Part shown: one piece after another, positions 36,301 through 48,431 of the stretch
How the letters are laid out: each line of letters opens with the position of its first letter
How positions within the stretch are numbered: the first letter of the stretch is position 1
NCBI GenBank assembly: GCA_037178855.1
Contig: JASJZC010000001.1
Location: forward strand, 7,192,001 to 7,256,000
Length of the DNA: 64,000 nt
Source: Oscheius sp. JU75
Taxonomy: Eukaryota > Nematoda > Chromadorea > Rhabditida > Rhabditidae
Direction of reading: 5' to 3'
Notes under the pieces: generated by a model
Told to the model about the DNA's origin: nothing
What the model saw: only the letters and a program-made list of their open reading frames with translations
The model's database searches: none
Translations under genes and position numbers: made by a program

Positions 36301-39300
36301 TGGCAGACATTGTCCTCTCAGGAACATCCATCTTGACCAAGGCGAATCCGTCCCTAAATCTCTTATTTTCTCGTTGATCGACTCAGATTGATACCTGAAC
36401 ATGTGTCCTCGAACGACTCGTTGAGGAGCAGCAACATCTCCATCGCATCCATCCAAGGTGGAATTGGAGAAGTCCCAGAGAGGCACTGTTACCTCATCCA
36501 CTCTTAGCTCTCCCACAGTTCCATGGAACTTCTCCTTGGCTAGACCCATTTCGTCGGCTTCAGCCTTGTCACATCCCATTGAGACTGTGGTCTCGCCAGG
36601 AACTGTATTGAACACAGTGTCCCCATCTCCACCCTTCGTTCCAACCACAACACTGACAGCATCGGATCGGAGACGATGTCCTGAAAACGAAGTGATTATA
36701 TTGACTAACAGAATAGTACCTTCTCCTCCAAGACTCTCCTTGAGAGCTACAGTCAAGTTGACGCTGTTGCCGAAACGTTGAATGTCGATGTGATACCAGG
36801 TGAATCGGTCGGTCGACGGAATAAAGTTGATCGGATGGTTATTGGTAGCCATCTGCTTGCCTCCACTTCCAATGTTCCAATGGACAACTGCTCTCTTGTC
36901 ACGGATCTGAAACAGTCCCTAGAAGAGGGATTTCAAATGACCTACCTCGACAGCAATGTACTCAGCTGGCTGTGTTCTTCTGGCCTGAGTCTTTGTGACC
37001 AAGACGGTAGAATCGGGGACATTTCTTTGGGGTCGGTACTGGATATTGAACAAGCTGACAGGCGAGGGATGAGCCGGAGACAGCCAGGATCTCTTGCACT
37101 GTCCACGATCGTCTCCCTTGACCGAGAGACGAATCTGTTGAGCCTTCTCTCGAGCCTCGCTGATTCTGTCCTTTAACTGGGCCATCTGCCTCTGAAGCTC
37201 GTCAGCCTTGACTCTGTTGTTGTTACTCTGGCCTCCCATCTTGTTCAAGGCAGCTGTGGCTCTTTCCAGATTCAGTCTGACCTCTCTGACCTTCTCAATC
37301 TCTTCCCGAATCCCTTGTCGCGTACTGTTCTCAAGCTTGGTCGTTTCCTCATCGATTTCCTTGACTTGCTCTTGCAACTCGGCTGCCTTCTTCTTGGCTG
37401 CATCAGCCTTGCCATCAGCATCTCTGGCCATTCCTTGCAGTCCAGGCATCCGATCGTTGTGATCGTCAAACTTTGCCCATTGACTTCTCAAGCCGTCATT
37501 CCTCTTCGTCATGGCGATGTTCATCTCGTTGACAGTAGCCAGCCGATCATCAAGCGTCTTCTTCTCCTTTTCAAACTCAGCATTCTCCCATTCTTTGATC
37601 AGTGACTTGGCTTCAACCTCGAGGTTTTTGGACTGTGTTTTGGTAGCAGACAGTTCAGCCAGCTGGCTGCTCTCTTTCTCCGGATCCGCATCAAGATGAG
37701 CCTCGTTGGCAGCAGCCAAAGCCTTGGCAGCTTCGTGGGAGGCATTTCTCAGCGCTCCAACAATCTCCTCGTAGGCTTGACTGGCACGAATCGGGTTCTC
37801 CGTCTCGTACTTGGTGCTCTGGAAGGCGTTCTTCAATCTGTCAGCCTCTCTCGAAAGCTGTTCCGCGTGTCTGACTGAAGGCTGAGCAAAGACCTCGTCG
37901 TACTCATCGATTGCTTGGGCATACTGTTGAGTGATGTTGTTGCATTGTTGGGAAAGATCCGTCAGCTCCTCCAGACTGCTACCAATAACTTTGGCATCGT
38001 CGAAAAGATTTAAGAGCTCTTGTCCCTTGGCCTGTTCCACAGCATCCTTGGCAGTAGTCAGAGTGTCCTCAGCTTCTGCCTGTAGCTGTTCAATCTGGTT
38101 GGCGACTTCTTTGTAGCGATCGACCCTCTTGCTGACCAAGTTGCTCATTCTCTCTGCATCGGCCGTGTCCTTTTTCACCGTGTCATGGATTGTAGCTCTG
38201 TAGTCTTCCAGCCACTGTCCAAACTCGTCTGTCCGTTTCTTGAGCGTCTCGAAGGACGTGTCATTGAGTTTGTTGTCCAGAACCTTCTTCAACAGCTCTT
38301 CGCTCTTCTTCAGCTCCTGCTCAGCCCGATTCCGCCTCTTCTCAATGTACTCTCCACGCTCGAGGCTAGCATTGTAATGGGCATCGGCCTCCATGACCCA
38401 GCTGTCGAGAGTAGCTCCTCCGACAAACTGATGACCGTGAAGATGGTACTGCTTCAGGAACTGGGTCGTGTTGAAAGCTTTGGCAAAGACATTCTGGGTT
38501 TTCTTGACTGTCTCTTCGAGCAAGTTTGTGAACTGTTGGATGGAGGTAGCTCCTTTAGTCATTCTGTCCATCTGGAACCGTGCTCCTTCGATGACTTGGA
38601 ATGCCTCTCTAGCATATTTCGAATCCACAGTCGCCAGCCCATCAGCTCCAGTCCCGAGACCATTCACAAACTGCATGATGACTTCGGTAACGTTCTCAAC
38701 GCGACGGATTCTCTTCCAGGGGATCGGCTTCAGATTGCTAAAGTCCTGAAGGGCGAGGTTTTCTTCCAGATCGTCGATCATGGTCATCAGTGGCTTGTAG
38801 CAGCCTTGATCGCATGCTAAAGAAGTATTGATGATTGTCTGGACAAGAACTCACAAGTACAGACTCCTCCAATGAAAGCATGTCGTTCCTGACATCTGCT
38901 ACAGTCTCTTCCAGTCACTCCCGGTCGGCATTCGCACTCTCCAGTCAGAGGATTACATCTGAAAATGTGACATACAATCTGTGGCCTGTTCCTCTGCTCA
39001 CAGTATCCCCGATCCCCTCAGTCTTATGCCCAACTTACTTTCCGTGCAGACTTCCATCCGGATGACAGCCACACTCCTCACAAAAGCCTCCAGGTCGCTG
39101 CGGATCTCCAAAGAAGCCAGCAATACAGTTCTCACAGTACTGTCCACTGTATCCTCGCTTGCAGTTGTTACAGACGTAGCCTCGTCCATAAGGGACGGCA
39201 GCACAGGTGTCGCTGAAGCTGTTCTCTTCCACCGGACAGGCACACTTGGTACAAGCATTCGGTCCTCCTTCTCTTGCGTCACCGATGTAGCCACTCTTGC

Positions 39301-42300
39301 ATTTTTCACAGAATTCTCCAAGAGTATTGTGCTGGCAGTCGGTACATATGCAAGTCTCCGGATGACACTTGGTCGAATGTCCGTTGCATTGACAGGGCTC
39401 CGACCAGCCGACCAGAGCGAGATCATCGGCCTGGTTCAAGTAGTCACGATGTCTTTTACGACAGTACTCCTCGGCCGGATTCTGACAAGACAAGCCGCTG
39501 TAGCCTTGAGGACAGTTGATGCATTCTTCCACTCCCGTAGCTGGACTTCCAGAAGTGATCTCACTCTTCGGCACTCCAACATCGATGCTGACCTCTTGCA
39601 ATTGGATAGTGTCGCCTCGAGCCGGGTAGTGGTAGGATCCACGGATGTAGACTCCTTGCACATTTTGGAGAGCAACCATGAGTGTCTTCCGACTCAAGAC
39701 GATTTCCGGGGTTTGTCTCAGGCGCCATTCGGTTTCATGAAGACGGATCTTGTACTTGCCATCGTCCCTGATCTCCATCGGAATGTGTTCCAATTCCAGG
39801 CGATTATTTCCAACCAAGACTACTTGAGGGAAGTAGCGGAAGTACTGCTGGTCGGGACGAACACCTTCGAATCCACGTCGATTGTCCTGATTCCAGATCT
39901 TGAAACGAAGGAATCCATTGTATGAGCTGATCTTGTCGCCCAAGAAGGTCGAAGGAAGAGGCCAATAAAGAGGAGTGGCATCGGTCGGATAGCTGTTGAA
40001 AGTGGCTGGATACTCCTTCAAAATCTGCAGATTGTGCTTCTTCGTGTAGTACTCCCATGGCTCGTCGAAGACTGCCTTTCGGTCTTCGGCATAGATTTGC
40101 TGCCAGACCAGGTTCGCCTGGCGACACTCTGTCGTCCGATTGAAACAGAAACAGTTGAAGGCTCCAGAAGGATTGTGGGGTTCGATCGAGAAGGTATTCT
40201 CTTTCGGCTTGTCACATTTTATCCCTTCTACGTTCTTCTTACAGGGACATTCTCCTTGCTCGTTACAAAGACAAAGTCCATCTTTGCACTGCTTCGTATC
40301 TGTTCCAGCCACGTGACAGTTGCAGGGCTCACATTGTGGGAAGTTGAAGAAGCCGTGGGTACAACGATCACACTTCAAGCCGACGTAGCCTTCTTTGCAT
40401 TCGCACTAAAAGAGTTCATTTCGGCTTCTTAATCGTCTTAAGAGCCTACCTGTCCATTCCTGGAGTGACACTTTCCATTGAGACTTCCAATTTCACTGCA
40501 TTCACATAGCTTGCAGCCATTGAGAGGGTGATAGTCCCAGGCGTTCGCTGTACAGTTCTCGCACATGTCTCCTACGGTGTTGGGAGGACAGACACAGTCG
40601 CCAGTCTCGGCGTCGCAGACTTGGCCGGGGGCTGGACACGGCTCACATTCCTTGCAACCATCGTCGTCCATCCCGTAGAAGTTGGCTTGACATTGATCGC
40701 ACTTGGTTCCGGTGACTCCTGGCTTGCAACGGCACTGTCCAGAGACGAGATCACAGGAAGTTCCGTCAGATCCGGTTGCGTCACAGTCGCATGCCTAGAA
40801 AGAGTTATATAGCAAGATATAGAGTGAGACATGTGCTTACCTCACAGCCTTCTCCACTAGAAATGTTGAAGTAGCCCTCAACACACTTTTCGCACATCTT
40901 TCCATCGACGTTCTCTCTGCATTCGCATTTTCCTGTGATCGGATCGCACTTGCCGTCCTCCTCGGAGCCATAGATGTTACAGTGGCAGAATTGACAGCCA
41001 TTGTCGGTAAAGTTGAAGTAGCTCGGTCGACACTGGTCACACTTCTTGCCGAAGACTCCCTGCTTACAGCCGCATTGTCCACTGACCGTATCACAGGAAG
41101 AACCGAGACTTCCAACTGCATCACATTCACAGGCAGGACAGCCGCTGTCCACGTCTCCGTGCCCGTCGAGACAGCGATCACACTGTTTCCCAATGTAGTT
41201 CTCCTTGCATTCACAGACTCCATTATCGTTGTTGCATTGCTGATTGATAGCACCGACGTGATGACAGTTACAAGGCTTGCAGTTGTGCTGTAGGGCACTT
41301 CCCCAATGGTTCTCCTTGCAGACTTCGCAGTGATCTCCTGTTGTGTCTCCGATACATTTCAGACAGCGACCAGACTCGGTGTCACAGTTGCCAATAGACA
41401 TCACGTCCACATTGCCATTGCAGTCACACTCGGCGCAGGTACCGTTCTCGGCCTCCGGGTCTCCGAAGAAGCCGTCAGCACACATCTCGCACTTGTTTCC
41501 TTCGTAACCTCGTTCGCAAGCTGTGCAGACGTATGCATCTTCTTGAGAAGCAGCCGGACCAGCCACTACGAGCTGTGTCATGACGCATTCGGGCGAACGA
41601 TTGTTGTCGAGGCTGGGACATTCGCAAGGACGACAAGATCCGAGAGTTCCTCCAAGGGACGGGTTTCCATAGTGACCGGGAAGACAGAGTTCACAGCGGG
41701 GACCAGTCGTATTGTGCTAAAAATTGACTATCTTGGGGAGCAGTGGCTCGGTACCTGGCAGTTGAGACAGTGTCCTGTGAAAGGATCGCATTCAGAGCTG
41801 TGTCCCTCGCAGTTGCACTTTTCACATTGTCCTCCGTACAGTTGGTTGTTAACTCGTCGATAGCCAGGGACACAGGATTCACAGCTGTTCCCAGAGGTGT
41901 TGTCGGGACAGGTGCAGACCTCCACTCCACGCATCGAGGTGTCAAAGAGGGCCGGATGAAGAACATCCTCGTCTTCTGCATCTCTTTCAGGGCTGGGCAC
42001 AGCGGTGTCAAGAGTCAGAGCAAAGATTCTGAAGACTCGATATAAGAAATTGGATAGAACTCACGAGGATTGGAGCTGATGCTGTTGATACATAGCCCTG
42101 ACCATGAATCGGTGAACGTCGGCCAGAGCTCTCATCATGTCAGCCTTGTCAGCTGGAGTCCTCGAAACTGCGTTGTACCAGCCGTTCCCTTCTCTGATGG
42201 CAATCTGGACAGTCATGTTCTCGCGGGGGAAAAATTTCATTCGGGAGTAGTACTCCAGCTTGATACCGTTTCCTTCGAGGACGAGATCTGCTACTTGCAC

Positions 42301-44807
42301 GGGTTCTCCTTGTTCCATTGGGACATAGTAGACAAAGTAGTGGAGGTTTCCGCCATATGAGTTGAGCATGTTGCCATTGAAACTGTCCGGAGCTTTCCAA
42401 TAGTACAGAGATCGGTCCTTGTTCTGATTGGCATTGAACAGGAGCACCTCGCCATTCTCCGTGTCAGGACGAACATCTTTCCCGCCGGATAGATCCGTCA
42501 GATTCCAGCCAGCATTATTCGAGATGACTGCCTTGGACCAGTCGATTTCGGTACAGTTGTTCGAGAGACCAAAGCAGAAACACGGCTGACAACCCTGGGG
42601 GTTTCCAGCCGATAGATGAATGGTTCCTGGCTTGCAACGATCGCAGTACACTCCCTCGACATTGGCCTTACATTGACAGCTGAAATTGATATGTTCTGTT
42701 CCTATCGTTTGCTTACTTGGCCTCCTCGCAAGTGTTGAAGTTGACAGATCCGGCCTGGTTGCAAGGACATGGTTCACATGTTGGGTAGTTCCGATATCCG
42801 GGAGCACACATCTCGCATCGTCGTCCACCGAAGCCCGGCTTACAAACACAGTTTCCTGGATGTTGTCCTGGTCCGGCTGTCTGGTCGTCCTTCACGCAAG
42901 TTGTACTGACGGAGCCCATCGGGTCACAGTCACAGGTACGACAGGCATCTTCTCTGAACATAGTATAGTTTCAAATATGAAAATAGAGGCAAACCTGTAG
43001 TGGGAGAGTCCACTGGGTCTATAGTAGCCGTCCTTACAGCGCTCGCAATTGAATCCTTCCGTGTTGTGGCCACATTCGACACAGCGACCACCTCCCTCGT
43101 AGACACCTTCCGGCGTGATCGACCACTTGTTTCTGTCCAGTTCCTCGTCGTAGACGCAGCTATCCGCATGGTTGAAGCATTGGCATTCTGGAAACTTGCA
43201 TTTTTACTGTAGCAATTCCCGTAACTCCACTCTCTTGACCTTCTCTATCAATTGCTGTCGACTGTCGTCTAATGATGTACTGAGTACTACCAATTGCATA
43301 TCAACACTAATACCCAGAAATGTTGACAAGTCATTTCATGTCAAGCGACAAGGGAACAAGCCAGCTGCAGAGGAAACTGCTACTAGGGAAGCGGTGCAGC
43401 CGCCTGTGATCTAAGTCAAAGCCAAAGGGCTGCGAAGCTGCCGTCGGCAGCTGGTTACGAGTACAGTTTATCTCTTACTTATAACCTCTGATTCCCGATA
43501 GCATGAAACTCACGTTGGCAAACATTCGGATGATCATGATTTCCCGGCTTCCAAGGCAGTTGATTGAAAAGAGAACAGCATTTATTGCAACTCTCTCCAC
43601 ACGTGTTATGTCGGCATTCGCATTTGAATTGCTGAAATATCGACACATTTTCATGCAAAAACGAAACCCACTCCAGTGACCGGATCACTTGGACAGCTCT
43701 CAGCGTGTCCGTAGCAAATACACTGTCCTCCGACTGAGATGTCCATGATAGAATAGAAGTATCTTCGGGCCACGGAGGCGTCGATTCTCTTGCTCTGTCT
43801 ATTGATGATCATCAGATCAGCGTTCAGGGTCTTCGGTGAGTAGAACCACAGTCCGATAAAGCGTGTTCTGGTGAAGTTCTGTAGCTCGATGGAAGGCTGA
43901 TCGGCTCCCGGACGACCGTTAACGAAAGAGGTGTGGATTTCTCCGTTCTCCAGAGGAGTGAGTCTCGAGTATTCCGAGGTACAGATGACCTCATCGTCAC
44001 GAGTGAATCGAGGGACTCCGGTAGTGGCTGGAACTCCGAACTGTCTCATGCATTCGGCATCGGTAGTGGCGTAGTATTGCCACGGGTACCAATTCTCTCC
44101 GTCCATTGACTTCATTAGAACCCAGGTTCCCGGACGAGGAGAATTTCCCATCTTCATCACAATATACGCAACTTGGTATTCCTAAATACAGATATCGTTC
44201 GAACAAGCCCAAGTTGTGTGCCCAAGTGCGCGTCGAGGTTCAGTCAACAGTGCCAATACGGTCATCGTCAAAGGTCACTCGCCTGTCGTAAGTCGATTGT
44301 AATGTTGATCTTCTCGTACTCCAAGCCCTGGGCCAATGAGGGAGACTGCCACCAGCGTCGTGTGCCGTCAATTGCGAACTCGACCGGATGACGACGATGC
44401 ACATCGTTCGCATCACAGACGTCACACTGGGGAAGACTGAAACTCGCCTTTAGACTATTCTGGGAAACTCAGGAAAAGTCCAAGGAGAGCCTAAACTATT
44501 CAAAACTCACTTTTGACTGGAGAAGGCTCGCAGCAAGACGTGTTCGACCAGTTTACAGTACTCCTCCCGCCGATGCTGACCGCAAGTTGCTGTAGCGGAA
44601 ATCAAAGAGTTGGTTGCAAGATTAAAGATGGAGGGGAAGAGTCCTCGTTCTGAACACTGTCTGAGAGCCATCCGAACAACAATTCTTACCTGTCTCGGAA
44701 CTGATAAACTCTTGAAAGTTGTCACTAGTGAGATCGTAATCCTCCTGAGAGGCTACCAGGCAACAGAGACTGGCGACCAGCCAGAGCCGAAGCCCCGGTG
44801 GTCTCAT
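33370..44807 (-). CDS. lam-3: Laminin alpha chain (alpha-1/2 type), complete
   Basis: Basement-membrane alpha subunit that trimerises with beta and gamma chains and binds cell receptors. ATG 44807 starts a signal peptide. Domains in order on the minus strand: laminin N-terminal ([22 protein letters not shown], then [20 protein letters not shown]), ending near 43700; LE (EGF-like) repeats with the [15 protein letters not shown] opener; first L4 module (about 42600-42061); a long LE array (about 42000-40200); second L4 (about 40200-39550); more LE repeats to about 38850; a heptad coiled coil (about 38790-37060); then five LG domains to the C-terminus GCPFN and TGA at 33370-33372. Two L4 modules and five LG domains fit the alpha-1/2 class rather than the alpha-5/EPI-1 class. 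About 25 short introns; exon limits are approximate. The symbol is by homology only. Confidence 0.92.
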
Positions 44808-45944
44808 TTTGTGTCTAAAAGATACGAAATGAAGGACACAGCTGCGTTGCGGTAAAGTAAGGAAAGGATATTGATTGATAGTTTGGTCAGTTGATGACTG
44901 TTAGAACAAACGTAATAAAGCGCTCCTTACGAAGAGCGATGGGGGATGAATCACGGACAGTCAAAGGAAATGCTGAAGGGCGCTGCGGCGGCGGAGATCA
45001 TGCGAAAGACAATAATACAGTCGCTCTACAGAATAGAGATATGTGTTTGAAGAAAGGGTCAACTTTCAGAAGGTCTACGGCAAAAACCAAAGGATACAGT
45101 TTCTTGACATATAGTAATTAATTCGCAAAGTTCGTTTACGCTATAAGCAATTTCAAAGAAAAGACCTCTTCAGCTACCACAAAACCACTGATTCCCCGGG
45201 GGTTCTGAAGTTCTCGGACAAACAGATTGAAAATGTTGAACAGATGCTAGTCATTAGTTGGAGATAAACGAAGAGAGAAATGACAGGAGAGAGTTAGAAA
45301 GGCATCTGCTAATGAAGAGAAAAGGAGATGAGGGATGCGAGTGAGAGTATAGTGGGAACATAAATCAGACAGTCAGGATAGCGGTCGGGCGGAAAGGTCA
45401 AAGTCATCAGATAAGTCTCGGACAGAGGATGAAGGATAGTGGGGAGAGGCGGTGGGAATCTAGGTACATTTTGGCAGATCTCTGAGGAAGTAAAAGGGAG
45501 ACGCCCTGATTGAGTGCTGCCAAAAGGAGGCCGGGTGACTGACTGACCTCTGGCTTCCCACAGGTTAAGCAAACAGAGTAGTCAAGAGGCTGCCAAAGGG
45601 AGTAGGCGGTACATCGACCAAACATGGTCCAGGGAAGAGCTACAATATTGTCGATAATTGGCTGTGGCTGTGTTAGCGTAAATGGATATGCAGAGATTGT
45701 TGCGCCATCGCCGACCTATGCTCCCGAAGAGAACAGCAGGTGGTTGCGCGGGAGCTCTCGACTGACCAGTTCCGAAATCGATGGATCGAGATGCCCAAAT
45801 GCTATCAGGGAGAAAAAGAACTGATACGGCGCAGAGCGGATGGGTCAGTAAACATAAGCAAGACGAACGGGAACGAGAAGTTCTAGAAGCCAAGACACAA
45901 AGAGACGTGAGCTAGAAGAGTTTATTCTAAACAGAAATGAAATC
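44808..45944. other. Intergenic between laminin and SKP1
   Basis: About 1.1 kb. Minus-strand frames near 45309-45893 have no recognisable character. The SKP1 poly(A) signal (minus strand, 45921-45926) lies at its right end. Confidence 0.5.
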
Positions 45945-46498
45945 TTAAGCCTCGACCCATTCGTGCTTCTTGCGGAGTTCTTCCTCCTCCTCGCGAGTGA
46001 AGTCGTTGACGAGACCGTAGATCTCGCGAATCTGCTGGACACTTTTGCCATCAGCAAAATTGGCAAACTTTTGGGTGGTTATCTCAAACAGCCCGGGAAT
46101 ATCCAGATAGTTGGCGGCCTGAATTTGTCATATTTTCTAGAAAGAATCAATAAACTTGCCAAAAGAAGATCCTTCAGCTGAGCATTGGTCACATCCAGGT
46201 ACTTGAGATCGTCTGTGGACAGAGTGATTCTTGGATCATCGTACACACCTTTGGGATTGAAGATTTGACCACGATTGCTATTGCACCAGTCGACGACTTT
46301 CTGAAGAGTCCAGCCGTTGAGACACGTGATGGGAAGAGCTTCGGCCAGCATTGGGCTGTCGGGTTCCTCGATTCCAAGATCCATGACCATCTTCTTCAAG
46401 AGATTTGATTGGAACGCGGCATCCTCTTCCACGATGACTTCAACGCCATCTCCAGACTTCAGAATGAACTTCATCATCTTTTTCTTCTCGGCAGACAT
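45945..46498 (-). CDS. skr-1: SKP1 (SCF ubiquitin ligase adaptor)
   Basis: Bridges F-box proteins to cullin-1. ATG 46498 (MSAEKKKMMKFILKSGDGVEV). The BTB/POZ-like fold follows, then the family block DLKYLDVTNAQLKDLLL, then across a 41 nt intron AANYLDIPGLFEITTQKFANF and the C-terminal F-box-binding helices with FTREEEEELRKKHEW, stop 45945-45947. About 170 aa, full length. The intron (46119-46159) begins GC, not GT, and ends AG; only this boundary restores the conserved LLAANYLDI. Poly(A) signal at 45921-45926. Nematodes have many SKP1-related genes, so the symbol is only indicative. Confidence 0.93.
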
Positions 46499-46852
46499 TT
46501 TGATCCCGGAGAGAGAGAGAGAGTGCAGGAGGATGAACAAGTGAGCTGGCGTGTTAGAGACTGGTGCGTCGCTTTGGTCAATGCAACTCATTAGACATTG
46601 TGCTTCCGGAGGTTAGAGCCCTTTTTATCATACGCTTTTATTTTAAGTCTCATTGCTACTTGTTTTATTCCTTATTCCTCTAATTGGTGTGTCCTTGTAG
46701 TATTAGATGTTATTTTTAAAACCAGCTGCCAACGGCAGTGTTGACAGACAGTTGTGCGGACACCATTGCGCTTTTTAAAAAGAGATGTTTGAATCGGACA
46801 CATACTTAACAGTTAGCATAACGAAACTATCTATTACTCATATACAAGCAGT
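46499..46852. other. Intergenic, no gene recognised
   Basis: About 350 bp between the divergent-reading promoter of SKP1 and the 3' end of the chemoreceptor; A/T-rich, nothing seen. Confidence 0.45.
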
Positions 46853-48057
46853 TCATTGAATAGAGGTAGTCAGAATCTTCGAGGTTTTAACTGGAGCACC
46901 GGTTGTCGAGAAAACCCTTGAAGTAGTACTTCTCACATCCATCCCAAGCAATCGTCCAGTCTGAAAAAGTTTAGATTGATGCAAATTGTTATGGCTTACT
47001 TTTCTTAAAAGGCTGACGAAGACCTCTTTATAGTCTGCTATCAAAATGACGGTGAAGAGTGGGTCAAAGATTTGGGCAAAGGAGACAACTGATGCCCCAA
47101 TGAGGATCTCGTCTCCGCAAGGTATTTTGAACAGTCCAAAGAGGAAGGCCAGGAAGCCGGGAAAAATGTTGAAAACGATCGGCATACAAGTCTGAAGCGT
47201 TCTGTAACTCTTTCGAGGATTTCTTACCTGTAGAGTGAGGAGAACATAGAGCTTGTACTGGAATTTATAGTTGCAATTGGCCATGTGCCTCATCGCCCTC
47301 AGCTTGGCACCAATCTGTTGCCAACAGACCAGCATCGTCGAACAGGCAGAAAACACGAAGACGGCACAAGAAAAGAGACAAATTGCCATCCCGAGGCTGA
47401 GACAACCGTCTTTCTGAACAGAGATTTCCTTGACAAGATGTATCTTACAGTAATCTCTCCTCCAATGTATCCGACATCTTTCGTTTCGATTCCTGTGGCA
47501 CTCAGAATCTCTTCGCGGAAGATCTTATCAACATTTTCAGTTGGCATGATCAGCGTACACGTGGCAATAATGTACGTAGCGAGGAGAATGGAAAAGGTCA
47601 AGGAGATGAAGAAGTGACGTAGTTGAATGATCCATGGACGGGTACTGAAGCGCGGTTAGATCTTTTGTAGAAAAGTACCTTTCAATGGCAGCCAAACGGT
47701 AAAGGAAACACCATGTTAGAATGATAGTGTTGCCGGTGTAGCCGCAGACAAAGCCGAAAATGAGAACTTGTTGTATCCATCGAGGAATGGAATCGACTGT
47801 CGAAATGAAAAAGTAGCCATTCGTGGGAATGTACCACGTCTAAAAACTGCCATGTCTAGGAGAGAAAACAGCCGTACCGGTAAGGCCAAAAACTGCGATC
47901 CAGAAAGGAGACAAGCGTTGAGAGTATAGGCAAGAAGGAACCATTTGTAGCGACCGATTCTTTGAGACGATTTGGTCAAAATGATTGGAACCAGTAGGAT
48001 ATTGAGTGCCGTAGCAGTGGAACCAGATAGCAGTTCAACCAGTCGAGTCACCCTCAT
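46853..48057 (-). CDS. Seven-transmembrane chemoreceptor, Str superfamily (paralogue 1)
   Basis: Nematode-type G-protein-coupled receptor. ATG 48057 (MRVTRLVELLSGS). TM1-2 region with TKSSQRIGRYKWFLLAYTLN, then TWYIPTNGYFF, TMs in FFISLTFSILLATYIIAT and GMAICLFSCAVFVFSACS, then YKLYVLLTLQTCMPIVFNIFPGF, and the C-terminal signature GASVVSFAQIFDPLFTVILIADYKE, the Str-type P-x-IDP-x-x-x-x-xxI-x-DYR pattern. Stop at 46853-46855. About seven exons with short introns. The plus-strand gene at 50824-52024 is a close paralogue along its whole length. Probably expressed in sensory neurons by family; ligand unknown. Confidence 0.82.
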
Positions 48058-48431
48058 CCAATGGAGATAGATTAATCCTTTTAGGGGACAGATGACAAGA
48101 AGTCGTTTCGAAAAAGGTCCTTTTGATGACTGATACTGACGCAGGCAAGTACAGAAAGGGGAGAATAAATGTTTCTTTGTCAGAGGAAGAACTGGTACGG
48201 ATCGAGAGAACATCCCAAAAGAAACATATCCGAAGAGGACTAGGATCGAGAAAGCTTTTTCGAGAAGATGGAATCATTTGTATGGAATTCATTTGAACAA
48301 ACGTATGGAGAGAAAAACTGGAGAAGTCTGTCTGTCCGTAAGTCAACAGCAACTGTCTATTAGAATCAAACTTGCCAAATGTACTTTATTTCAGTTAATT
48401 TGACTCTTTTCCTTTTAATTGAGAGATTCTT
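48058..48431. other. Promoter region of chemoreceptor 1 and 3' end of PTP gene
   Basis: About 370 bp. No other gene recognised. Confidence 0.45.

Noticed and set aside
37000-41860. Long plus-strand open frames opposite laminin exons
   Set aside because: They are antisense shadows caused by the composition of the coiled-coil and EGF-like regions; the minus strand carries the recognisable domains.
43425-43450. Short palindrome AGCTGCCGTCGGCAGCT in a laminin intron
   Set aside because: Only about 8 bp per arm; expected by chance in 64 kb of sequence.
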